DNA of 14,426 bases from Phoronis ovalis (GCA_028565635.1 JAOXYB010032463.1:1-14426); one strand, 5' to 3'; positions 1 to 9,178 are shown, numbered from the stretch's first letter. The notes: generated by a model from the sequence alone, not told the origin. Numbers and translations are program-made.

Positions 1-1143
1 TTTTAACTTAAACAAAACAAAAAAACTTTCAAAAGCGATCATCAGGCCGGATCAGTCAAGCACAATCCTAACGTTCACGGCTTTACAAAAAACACATATA
101 GTCAAGTAACTTCATATCTTGTTGAAATCAATGCACTTCACATTTTTTTTATTTTTTAGTAAAATATAAATTATGGTTTTAAGACATCACAGGTTTTCGT
201 TGCTGTTGATTGACCGAGTCATCCGTCATGCTATTAAATAATATTGCATACAGGGATAAATACAGATAGTATGGCTACGCATTTGTAATGAGAGGATAGA
301 ATTTAAGCAACTAAATATTAAATTTCATTTTTTGTATCTTAAAATCATCTATAACATTAGACTGACGAATATTTAATGCAGATACGCGGAATTAGCCATG
401 AGTGATAGAGTTATAGGTGACGGTTAATGTAACCGGACAGGGATTAGTGTAATTAGGGCTAAGCCGGCTAGGCATTAGTAACGATTTATGAAATTTTCAG
501 TACTTACAGCATAAATATTAATTTTCAAATTGCACTGCATTTTACTTCGTACTTTATAATATTTATAATATTATGCTGACGGATAATTCAATGGAGTATG
601 GAACCATGCGCAGAATTAAAATACCTCATTAAATATATTTTGTTAATTTAACTATGTAATTTGTTAATCTACTCTTTGTAGAATGTGAATTGTTTTTTAT
701 AGATTTTTTGTTTCTGTTGGAATTGAGTTGATCGAGTTATTGGCACAAAAAATAAATATGCCCGGACCAGCTACCAGCACCTGGTTACTATCGTTAGTAC
801 TGCATTATAAAATTTTTGTCACGTCATACTAAAAACTAACTTTTTTATTTCAAATTACATTGCATTCTACCTCAACCCTAATAATAAAAATATGACATTA
901 CATTGACGGATATTCAGCGAATATTAACAGAGCAGGACGTAGCCACTTAATGCGGCTAAACTGGTGTAGCCAACGTAGCCAACGGTGCCTGTTAATGCGG
1001 TGCAATATACTTATCTTTGTCGAATTCATGTCGAATCTATGACCATTATGATCGTAGCCGCATCGGATATCTGACGGATATTTAAGAATTCGTTGGATAT
1101 TTGACGTCGTAGCCGAACAAATTTATATTCATTTCACGCTGTG
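1..1143. repeat. Diverged AT-rich repeat region, no gene seen
   Basis: No coding region is supported here. The sequence contains a loosely recurring block: a TTTCAAATT-A/G-CA-TGCATT segment (about 523 and 850) followed roughly 50 bases later by TGACGGATA or a close variant (363 TGACGAATATT, 577, 904, 1072). GTAGCC and TAGCCGG words recur between these blocks. The copies are too diverged and unevenly spaced to set unit borders by eye. I read it as old dispersed or tandem repeat remnants; the family is unknown. Confidence 0.4.
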
Positions 1144-1170
1144 CAACATGGCCGCTAGTTGGCCATGTTG
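1144..1170. repeat. Perfect 10-bp inverted repeat at the left edge of the array
   Basis: CAACATGGCC (1144-1153) and GGCCATGTTG (1161-1170) form a perfect 10-bp stem around a 7-base spacer. Later subunits keep only a decayed version (CATGGCCACCAG..GCCATATTGG). The leftmost copy may therefore preserve the ancestral hairpin, or a real element end. Confidence 0.7.
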
Positions 1171-1636
1171 GAAGCAATACAGGTCAATATTACACATAAC
1201 CTGTACTTTATACTGAATATGGAGCTGATCTGATAAAAACTGACACAGTTATTGTGAGACAAAAGTGTTACGTACGGAAAAAGTGTCAAAGTATCGTACC
1301 AGCATTTAGCCTACTTGTCAAGGTCATTTTAAAATGTCACCTAGCCTATTACGCCCACCAACCTATGGGCTTCTAGACCCACCTTTGAATCATCCAAGTA
1401 GTGCTGCATCTTCGCAGCTACAGATGTAACATTACATGCCCTCTCGGGAACAAACATGGCCACCAGTCAGCCATATTGGAAGTAATCCGGGTCAATATGT
1501 TATATAACCTGTACTTCGACCTGTGACTTATTCTGTACCGCACATGAAGCTAATCGGATAAAAACTGAAGTAGATATTGTAAGACAAAGTAAGTTTAATG
1601 CACAGCAAAAAAATGTAGAAGCTTCGAAACAGCATT

Positions 1637-1656
1637 TGACCTATTCGTCAAGGTCA
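1637..1656. promoter_or_regulatory. Everted TGACCT-N8-AGGTCA motif in the repeat
   Basis: TGACCT and AGGTCA half-sites, separated by 8 bases, sit near the end of a beta subunit. The arrangement matches an everted repeat (ER8) of nuclear-receptor half-sites. Intact copies recur at 2181-2200, 2418-2437 and 2852-2871. The 1874 copy has a mutated right half (AGGTAA) and the 1307-1326 copy a mutated left half (TAGCCT). Binding is not shown; this is motif matching only. Confidence 0.35.
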
Positions 1657-2709
1657 TTTTAAAATATCACCCAGCCTATTACACCCACCAACCTATGGCC
1701 ACCAGTCAGCCACGTTGGAAGTAATCCAGGTCAATGTTAAACATAACTTATACTATGTTCTGTACTTACTCTATACTGAATATGGAGCTGATCTGATAAA
1801 AACTGACACAGTTATTGTGCGAGAAAGGAAGTGTTACGCACGGAAAAAAATGTCAAAGTATCATACAGGCATTTGACCTACTTGTCAAGGTAATTTTAAA
1901 ATGTCACCTAGCCTATTACGCCCACCAACCTATGGGCTTCTAGAGCCACCTTTGAAGCATCCAGGTAGCGCTTCGTCTTCGCAGCTATAGACGTAAGATT
2001 ATGTGCCCTCTCGGGAACAAACATGGCCACCAGACAGCCATATTGGAAGTAATCCGGGTCGATATGATATATAACCTGTACTTATTCTGTACCGCACATG
2101 GAGCTAATTGGATAAAAACTGAAGCAGTCATTGTAAGACAAAGAAAGTGTTCTGTATGGTAGAAGCTTCGTAACAGCATTTGACCTATTTGTCAAGGTCA
2201 TTTTAAAATGTCACCCAGCCTATTATGCCCACCAACCTATGGCCACCAGTCAGCCATGTTGGAAGTAATTCAGGTCAATATTACACGTAACTGGTACTTT
2301 TTCCTGTACTTATTCTATCTTGAATATGGAGGTGATCTGATAAAAACTGACACAGTTATTGTGCGACAAAGAAAGTGTTACACACGGAAAAAAATGTCAA
2401 AGTATCGTGCGGGCATTTGACCTACTTGTCAAGGTCATTTTAAAGTGTCACCTAACCTATTACTCCCACCAACCTATGGGCTTCTAGAGCCATCTTTGAA
2501 TCGTCCAGGTAGCGCTTCATCTTCGCAGCTATAGAAGTAACATTACATGCCCTCTCGGGAACAAACATGGCCACCAGACAGCCATATTGGAAGTAATCAA
2601 GGTTAAAAGTAAAAACTTCCTGTACTTTGACCTGTGTGTACCATATACCAAATATGAAGCTCATTGGGTACAAACTGAAGCTGTTATCGCAAGACAAAAG
2701 TGTTACATA

Positions 2710-2733
2710 CAACGACGACGACAACGACAATGT
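2710..2733. repeat. GAC/AAC triplet tract inside a repeat subunit
   Basis: A short ACGACGACGACAACGAC tract interrupts the 2567 subunit. It is shared by the next subunit at about 3146-3158, together with the following CTATATGCCCAGC.ACTATGTGGAT segment. It therefore arose before the duplication that produced the last two units. Confidence 0.6.
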
Positions 2734-3213
2734 CTTCGCTATGACTATATGCCCAGCAACTATGTGGATGGACATAAAAACTGAAGCAGCTGCTGTAAGA
2801 CAAAGAAAGTGTTACCCATGACAAAACATTTTGAAGCCTCGTAACAGAATTTGACCTACTTGTCAAGGTCATTTTACAATGTCTCAGCCTATTATGCCCA
2901 CCAACCTTTAGTCTTCCTAGAACCACCTATGAATCGTCCAGGTAGGGCTTTGTCTTCAGAACTATAAACGCAATGTTACATGCCTTCTCGAGAACAAACA
3001 TGGCCACCAGTCGGTCATATTGGAAGTAATCAGGGTCAAAAGTAAAACAGACCTGCACTTTGACATGTATTTACCCTGTACCAAATATAAAGCTGATCGG
3101 GTAAAAACTGAAGCTGTTATCACAAGACAAAGAAAGTGTTACATACGACGACGACACCTTCACTACGACTATATGCCCAGCCACTATGTGGATTGGCATA
3201 AAAAGGGAAAATA

Positions 3214-3416
3214 AGCCAATTATTTATATCAAAAGCAAAAAATCTCCATTTTTAGCAAACAATGCACTCAATGACCACAATAACATGTCATTTAGTACAT
3301 GTTTGGCAGCTTATCTTATGAAACTGTTAAAGATAGCTGTATTGTACAATTTTTATTTCTTTTGAAATTAAGATGCAACTTCAAGCAATTATTTTTGATT
3401 AGTAGCACATATGCAC
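3214..3416. other. AT-rich spacer, nothing supported
   Basis: This is non-repetitive AT-rich sequence between the end of the tandem array and the 3417-3517 exon candidate. No coding signature was found on either strand. If the candidate is a true last exon, this stretch would hold its 3' untranslated region, but no clear minus-strand poly(A) signal was confirmed. Confidence 0.3.
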
Positions 3417-3517
3417 TTAATGACCCCTAAAAAGTGCCTCAGCAGGAGTTTCCACAGTGGCATCAAACTTTTTCCTATACTTGAAGGCCCAATAAACAAG
3501 ATTTCGTGGGTCTCTTG
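3417..3517 (-). other. Ambiguous minus-strand terminal exon candidate
   Basis: On the minus strand a TTTTTTGATTTAAG acceptor-like sequence precedes position 3517. Two frames compete. Entering with two leftover bases gives RDPRNLVYWAFKYRKKFDAT and on to TAA at 3417-3419; the composition is protein-like. Entering in phase 0, which is what the upstream ankyrin exon requires, gives a different peptide containing GPSSIGKS (3467-3490), a match to the Walker A pattern GxxxxGKS. That frame runs on to a stop at 3389-3391. The stretch could equally be part of an old repeat. I cannot decide, and do not recognise the family in either frame. Confidence 0.2.
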
Positions 3518-3723
3518 CTTAAATCAAAAAAGTCTCACAGGAGCCAAAATGTGACCATTGGCCGCCTGACTATTTGTTTATCTATCTTTTTGTTTAATTA
3601 GCAAAACTTTAATTTAAATCATATTTAAATTGACTATTTTAGTAAAAATGCAGACAATAGAAAAATTCAAGTAAGCACAGTTTCCTTAGCTGTTTGCATG
3701 ATATAAATTCAAGAAGCACCCAC

Positions 3724-3822
3724 CTCATTCTCAATATCTGGGTCAGCACTATGTATCAACAAGATGTTCATTGCGTTTATATTTCCCCATCGTACCGCCT
3801 CATGCAGAGCTGTATTGCCAGC
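3724..3822 (-). CDS. Single exon encoding one ankyrin repeat (partial gene)
   Basis: The minus strand has an acceptor (TTTATCTTTATCACAG) just above 3822 and a donor (GAG/GTGGGTGC) just below 3724. Between them are 99 bases, 33 codons with no stop, phase 0 at both ends. The peptide begins AGNTALHEAVRWGNINAMNI and continues LLIHSADPDIENE. This fits the ankyrin consensus GxTxLHxAxxxGxxxxxxxLLxxxADxxxxN, including the TALH turn-helix motif and the LL helix. A length of exactly one 33-residue repeat per phase-0 exon is typical of ankyrin-repeat genes. The rest of the gene is not identified. Upstream exons should lie at higher coordinates and downstream ones at lower coordinates, possibly beyond the tandem array. 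Ankyrin repeats bind proteins and do not by themselves give a function. Confidence 0.75.
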
Positions 3823-3909
3823 CTGTGATAAAGATAAATGTTATATTGTTACAGAGAAATTGTAAAAGCACTCCTAAATGTTCGTTATTTTAAAATATTT
3901 TTAAAAGCT

Positions 3910-4165
3910 TATGACATGCCATTATATATAATCTTAGGAACAAATATTGCCATACTGTGATCCTGGTCAAACTATTACATAACCTGTATTTTGACCTATA
4001 TTTACCCCATACCTAATAAGATCTACAAGTGTTATCATAAAAGAAATCGAAGTGTAGTGCACAATGGCAAATATGGCTTAAGACTGCAAAATAGTTTGAA
4101 TCAGTATTTGACTCACATTTCAAGATCACTCTAAAAGTTTATAATGGCAGCTTCCAGAGCCACCA
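3910..4165 (+). repeat. Old diverged copy of the array repeat family
   Basis: This segment follows the array subunit order: ACATGCC, GGAACAAA.ATTGCCATA, CCTGGTCAAA, ATTACATAACCTGTA, TTTGACCTA, ATTTGACTCACATTTCAAGATCA (a decayed everted motif), then TTCCAGAGCCACC. It is much more diverged than the array copies and in the same orientation. Confidence 0.6.
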
Positions 4166-4312
4166 ATATAAATGCCAATAACTTCAAAGTTAATTGAATA
4201 ATTTTTGATAATTCTTCTGGAAAATTATTCTTTTAAAATGTACCTATTAAAATAGCATATGGTATGTTAGTGACATGTTATTCACTTAAAATACACCTTC
4301 AGTATATCCATG

Positions 4313-4500
4313 TAACGCTTCATCTTTACAATAATAAGCATGCCATGACATATCATCTTAGGGACAAACACGGCTACAAATCACTCTTATTGGAAGTGAT
4401 CTAGGTATAGGATGAACTTACATCTAACTTGTATTAAACCTGTGCTGATCCGATAAAAACTAATTGTGTTCGTGAGACAAAAAAGTGTTACAAACTACCA
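4313..4500 (+). repeat. Second old diverged copy of the array repeat family
   Basis: Shared landmarks, in order, are ATCCATGTAACGCTTCATCTT (compare CATCCAGGTAGCGCTTCGTCTT in the array), GGGACAAACACGGCTAC, TTATTGGAAGTGATC, GATCCGATAAAAACT, and GTGAGACAAAAAAGTGTTA. Same orientation as the array. Confidence 0.65.
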
Positions 4501-7240
4501 TACAAAAATTACAAAACACAGACGCTATGTCTATTTGAGCATTCACAACATGCATTTTCAGGCCCCATTTGTCATTATAAGGAATTATTGAATTTTTTAT
4601 GTCTCCAAAACAATTGGCAGTTCAAATTAAAAAAATTAAGACAGTGTGCTCGTGAATAGCTGTTAAAACCTCCTCCCAAATATTAAACTGCACAGAAATA
4701 TGACAAATCTTCAAAATTAAAAAAAAATTGTTTAAAATTTTTTTTCATTAAATATGATGTACAGGCTGACAGAAATAAATGCACCAAGTTTTAAATATGT
4801 GTTACTTGAAGAATTTTGGTTAAGGAGATATAAAAATAATTGTGATGATATCACTTTTACAGTACTAAACTTACTGCTTCGTGTATGTCAATTATTTAAT
4901 TTTATGGTGATCATTTTTATACCCCCCCTCGGTTATTTCATAATTTATAACACCACCCTGCTTAAAGTGAAGAACATTTTGTTTAAAGTAACATGTACAG
5001 TTTCTGATTAAGTTATTTATTATAAAATGAAAAAAAAATAATTAAACATCTAAAAAACCCTAGAAATAATTAATTTATAATATATAAATACTGTTCGTTG
5101 AAACAGGATTATACATATAATCAATTACTCCATTCATAGCTATATGCCTTTATGCTACCCATGCTTTGATATGAAGCCTAATTCGTGATAAAGAATGTAG
5201 GCTTCTTGTAGTTGTTACCTTATGCCATACAATACCATATTATTAAAAAATAAATTGTTATCACAGGGTGAAAAATGCAATTTCATTTAGTATCAGACTA
5301 TTTCTTCGGAAGAGAAACGCTCTGTTTTAATAGTGTATCGGCAGGTTTCATTTTATCCAACACTAAATGTTCCTTTTAATTTATAATGTATGGGAAGGAA
5401 CATTAGTACCTCTAGGTTTCATTTTCTATATTGAATATTTTGAAAATTATACAGGAAGATACAAGAAATGTTTAATCAAGTGTATGATAAGCTTTTTATT
5501 GCTGCATATTGAGATTTTTATCAAGGTGATTTAACTGACATTATATCATTTGAACTCAAAGCTGGCACTCACAAGCCCTTTTTCAAGATGCTGCAACTTA
5601 TTTGATTATTTTTAAAATTTATCGGCTCAAACTTAACTAAACTAACCTACACAAATACTATGACATACTACACACCTTTATCAAGGTAACTTTTTTGTGT
5701 ATAACTTTTTTGTGTATAAAATGATAAAGATGTAGTTTGACTTTCTTCCTCTATAATAATATATTATGCATTATTTGGTTTTACAAAACGTTTATGATTA
5801 TGAATCATGGGTGTAAGTTAGATAGTGTAGTTTTATATGAAAGAGACATATGCCATTTGTCATTATAGCATCTAGTTTACGCAGCATATTTTGTCAGGAA
5901 CTCAGTTAAATAAATTTAAAGATTTGCTCAAATTTTACGAAGAACAAACCAGAAGAATAATAAATCTTTACGAATATAAAACTTAAAGAATTGAAGTATA
6001 TGCACAGACAATAACTGAAACACTTTGGAAATAAAGTTGTACATTTTTAACTTCTGAGATACCTTACATGTGTAAGATTAATTTTTTAGAGGACTAGCTT
6101 CTCTAGCTAGACATGTTTTATCGTTATTTTCATTATATATAGACAAACAAAAGAATATTAATATGTACATATGTACTACTAAAGGCAATAGTTTGTTGCA
6201 ATGCTACATAAATCAAGAACAAGAAAATTTTAAAGGCATACAAAACTCACAGCAAAAAGCACATAATATTTTTAATTTTGGAGTAATATATGAGAAAAGC
6301 CATCATTTTTTATAGAGCAAGTGAATGATGTATATTGAGGTGCATGATTTCCGAGTGGATACATTGCAAGGCCGCTGTGTTTTATGCTATCTAATTTTCT
6401 GTATCTTTGTTGCAGTTGAAAAGTTTACATTCTAAATAAACTTGTGTCATATATTGGTTCAATATTGAATTTATTTCTTGTACTCAATATCATACTGTAT
6501 AAGAAGCTATTCTACAGAGGGAACACCTGTATCTAAATTAGAAATGTGTCAGAATTCTAATGATATGCTGTGTATCTTTAAAGTTCAGCAAGTGGCCTAA
6601 GTACACCATAGCACGAGGCATTGTTGACACTACATATATAGTACCGGCATGCATATTAATACACGTATTTTTTTCATTTTTGGTGGGGGCGTGGCATTTT
6701 AATTTTGGGTGTTTTGTAATGTCAACATGTTGTACTTTCTGACTAAAGCAATAAAATTCCAAAGATCATTACAATTTTTTAAAAATCGGAACTTGAACTC
6801 GGGCTTATTTGCCACTGGAATAGTGCGATTCAAGGGTCGATTTTGTTCTAACTCGATTTTCTCAAAATCAGTATGGTCAAGACTGCACGAAAATTTAACT
6901 AGTAGTGTACGCTCACATTATGAAGAGAAAATAGTTTCGGGAATGTTGCTCTATTTGATATGTGCATGAACGTTACAACGTTTTTGTATTGAGTTGCATG
7001 GGGAATCTAATGGTGTACTTAGGCCAATATATTGACAACTGTCTACAAGTTTTTCTGATTATCCCTGATTCTTTACACATTACAAAATTTCCCTATAGTG
7101 TGAATTACTGGATTTTTTTTAATGTTGTGGCTGCCAACATGTTCTAGAGCTAAATTGAGACAAGTTAATGTTCAAGTAACTGGGTATTATGGCAAAAAAA
7201 AACATTTTAAATAATCGGGCAAGAGATGCTTTTCTGAACA
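4501..7240. other. Long AT-rich intergenic or intronic stretch, no gene supported
   Basis: I see no exon with both a credible protein signature and splice sites. Short open frames exist (for example about 4754-5011 and 6709-6969 on plus), but they are low-complexity or hydrophobic, match no family I know, and are about what chance allows. Small local features are a 15-bp tandem duplication at 5687-5716 and short palindromes near 6065-6110. Confidence 0.4.
5687..5716. repeat. Perfect 15-bp tandem duplication
   Basis: TAACTTTTTTGTGTA occurs twice back to back (5687-5701 and 5702-5716). It is a small slippage-type duplication with no inferred function. Confidence 0.85.
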
Positions 7241-7353
7241 CTAATTTGCTGTAGTGCCTAATAACAGGAACACTAATTATCCCGGGAGTACTGCCATTCA
7301 AGGTCACTATATATATGTGCCGCCTAATTGGCCCCCTTTTTTCAGGTCCAGCA

Positions 7354-7656
7354 TTTACCACAGGGTATGTTTTTCACGCTTCTCAAAGCTTTATGTATTT
7401 CTTGGTGGATATTTACCACAGGGTATATTTTCAAAAAAATTTGTTTACCACAGGGTGCATTTCTTGGAAAACGCATTTACGACAGGTATGAAAAATTAAG
7501 GTTCATAAATTTTTCCATATTTATTTACCACAGGGTATATAATTTACAAGTTAATTTTACACAGGGTATCTATTTCGGGAAAGTTATTTACGACAGGGTA
7601 TATTTTTCATTTATGACGGGGTATATTTTTGGTAATCTTTATTTACTACATACCCC
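7354..7656 (+). repeat. Minisatellite of TTTACCACAGGGTATATTT units (~32-bp period)
   Basis: About nine degenerate copies of TTTAC(C/G)ACAGGGTAT(A)TTT start near 7354, 7412, 7444, 7476, 7524, 7557, 7587, 7610 and 7642. Most spacings are close to 32 bp, with others from 23 to 58 bp. The linkers are variable and T-rich. The plus-strand open frame at 7328-7714, with YHRV/TTGY-type peptide repeats, is a by-product and not a likely gene. CCCGGGAGT occurs on both sides (7281-7289 and 7682-7690). Confidence 0.75.
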
Positions 7657-7854
7657 TACCAATTTTTCTGTCAAGTACGCCCCCGGGAGTTTTACTAGCT
7701 TCTATTTAGTATAATTTTATAATTCCAGTTAAGCTTAATTCCTATCTTGGACAAAATAACGATTTGCAGTATCAGTTTAACATTCATAATTATATTGATT
7801 TAGTTGCACAGTGATGTCTTAAGCCTGGGGTGTACTCATGGTTTTTTGACTACG

Positions 7855-7990
7855 GGGATGTGGGATGTGCCGCCCAACCCAATCCAATTTTAGCTTGTGG
7901 TAGCAAACCCAATCCAATTTTTTTGAAATATAGGAGCAGCAATCCAAAATTTAAAAATTTGAGTAGCAATCCATTTTTACGAAAACTGAC
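7855..7990 (+). repeat. Short tandem repeat of AATCCA units (~30-bp period)
   Basis: AATCCAA(T/A)TTT-type units begin at 7881, 7911, 7941 and 7978, spaced 30, 30 and 37 bp. They follow TGTGCCGCCCAACCC (7866-7880). A related TGTGCCGCCTAATTGG lies to the left of the TTTACCACAGGG minisatellite (about 7316-7331). Both tandem blocks probably belong to one composite repeat spanning about 7240-8000. Confidence 0.6.
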
Positions 7991-8401
7991 TGATACAACC
8001 TAAATTCTAAAATCTATTTTATATATAAACTTAAAATTAATCCAAATTATTTGCATTTTTTGACACATGATGAGTGTTTTTGAAAGAGGCTAACTTCTAC
8101 TGGTTTTAACACTATCTGGGCCATGACCCTACGGCTTTGCCGCAAGCAAACAATAGTAGGGTCATGTAGCCAGGACTACATTTGAGATTGAGATAACAAG
8201 ATGACAGAACTTTATAACTGTGGCCGACTTAAACAAAATTAACGACAAAGTAGCCTGTTTTCTGTATAATTAAATTTGTTTCCTTTGGCACAGTGTTTGC
8301 ACTTTGGAGTATATTAACTACATAACTTAATAACATTGACTACTACGTGAACATATTTAATACAATGCTTGATGGGATGAATTTCAAAAGTTTAAAAACA
8401 G
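7991..8401. other. AT-rich spacer with one foldback
   Basis: No gene is supported. Apart from the stem-loop at 8116-8173, the sequence is unremarkable AT-rich DNA. Confidence 0.3.
8116..8173. repeat. Nested foldback (stem-loop)
   Basis: CTGGGCCATGACCCTAC (8116-8132) pairs with GTAGGGTCATGTAGCCAG (8156-8173). There is an 11-bp perfect core (CATGACCCTAC/GTAGGGTCATG) plus a CTGG/CCAG extension across a small bulge. The 23-base loop contains a second small hairpin, GCTT-TGCCGC-AAGC. This is a foldback typical of a repeat-element end; the family was not recognised. Confidence 0.65.
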
Positions 8402-8482
8402 AAGATTTTTTAAATATGTTCACTACGACTATAAACCAAGGCAACAGTACCTCTGGGTTGAAGAGGATACAATGGCAATAGT
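8402..8482 (+). other. Exon-like stretch of unknown gene (tentative)
   Basis: An AAACAG acceptor-like end precedes 8402, and a consensus donor GTAAGT starts at 8483. The 81 bases between them are open in one frame, which enters with one leftover base and leaves with two. That gives a symmetric phase-2 cassette encoding RFFKYVHYDYKPRQQYLWVE and then EDTMAI. The upstream pyrimidine tract is poor and 26 open codons can occur by chance. No family is recognised. Alternatively the GTAAGT could be the donor of a 5' leader intron of GLMN ending at 9178. Confidence 0.2.
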
Positions 8483-9178
8483 GTAAGTCGTGAAATCTTT
8501 GCTGCCAGATTAATATCACTGTTATTGTGCATATTGTATACAGTTTGCATTGAATATAAATTTCTGATACTCATCGCCTTTGGTTTTCAAAATCATGTGA
8601 AACATACTACCAAATCAGGCAATAATTGGACTACAAATGTTACATCTCATCAATTCAATTACTGAAGTCACTGGTAGACTGTCCAGTTACCAAAGGTTAT
8701 TTGTAGTGCTCAACTACCTAGGACAGATTTAAATTTCGTACCTTTGACGTCAGCTTTTCATAGTACAAGAATCATCAGCGATGGACACTTAGTCTAATAT
8801 TTTTTAATTCAACACAAACTGTAATAATTAAACTTATAATCTGTGCAACTTTTACACTAATTGTGATAACTACACTGATCAAGCTTTATGAAGTGTAACA
8901 TTTTTCATGAAAAAGTAGGTTTTCAAACAAAGAGCAACAAATATTTCACTGTAATGTGGTTAATAAAATGTGAACTTCTAGCAAATTTCATGACTTGAAT
9001 TATTACTATTGTTTTCGGTGAAGTAGTATGTGGTCCTATGCCCTTGACCTTGCATCATTTTTATTGATACACTAATATGTTACGTAACACATACTGATGT
9101 CATTTGTTGCAAATGATAGTAAATTACTATATAAATTAATGTGCCATAGTTGATTCCTAGTTAATTAATTTCTTACAG
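8483..9178. other. Region upstream of GLMN, possible promoter or leader intron
   Basis: No coding sequence is supported. The region contains a perfect CRE at 8745-8752 and ends with the acceptor used by the inferred GLMN leader exon. The transcription start cannot be placed from sequence alone. Confidence 0.3.
8745..8752. promoter_or_regulatory. Perfect CRE palindrome TGACGTCA
   Basis: The full 8-bp CREB/ATF site TGACGTCA lies about 520 bp upstream of the GLMN start codon. An 8-mer can occur by chance, though CpG-containing palindromes are scarcer in AT-rich DNA. Whether it lies in a promoter is unknown. Confidence 0.3.

Larger units (their letters stand above)
1144..3213 (+). repeat. Higher-order tandem repeat array (alternating two-subunit units, ~545-567 bp)
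   Basis: Seven subunits start with an ATGGCC-containing box at 1148, 1456, 1695, 2023, 2239, 2567 and 3000. Spacings are 308, 239, 328, 216, 328 and 433 bp. Subunits at 1148, 1695 and 2239 (type alpha) share GCCAYGTTGG, the AAAACTGACACAGTTATTGTG segment and a tail with CTTCTAGA.CCACCTTTGAA and CCCTCTCGGGAACAAA. Subunits at 1456, 2023 and 2567 (type beta) share GCCATATTGG, AAAACTGAAG and GAAGCTTCG or its variants, and the first two are short. Alpha plus beta gives a 544-567 bp higher-order period. The 2567 unit has an extra block of about 100 bp with GAC triplets and an alpha-like tail. The 3000 unit is a truncated copy of it. Short ORFs here are by-products of the repeat. Transposon or satellite class is not recognised. 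Confidence 0.85.

Noticed and set aside
2208-3214. Several 64-107 codon open frames on both strands in the tandem array
   Set aside because: They follow the repeat units, recur with the period in related copies, overlap each other on both strands and show no protein family signature.
4754-5011. 85-codon plus-strand frame rich in F, L, I and N
   Set aside because: The composition is what AT-rich DNA gives, there are no recognisable motifs, and no splice or promoter context was found.
5522-5604. Frame reading GDLTDIISFELKAGTHKPFF on the plus strand
   Set aside because: It looks mildly protein-like, but stops flank it closely, there is no acceptor with matching phase and no family match.
6352-6385. 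TTTCCGAGTGGATACA resembling a tRNA Leu/Ser A box, possible SINE head
   Set aside because: No B box (GGTTCGANTCC) follows at the expected distance and no cloverleaf can be drawn.
6709-6969. 86-codon plus-strand frame
   Set aside because: Not recognised, overlaps other frames, no splice sites or conserved motifs; consistent with chance.
7328-7714. 128-codon frame with repeated YHRV/TTGY peptides
   Set aside because: The apparent peptide repeats are the translation of the 32-bp minisatellite, and neighbouring copies are read in different frames.
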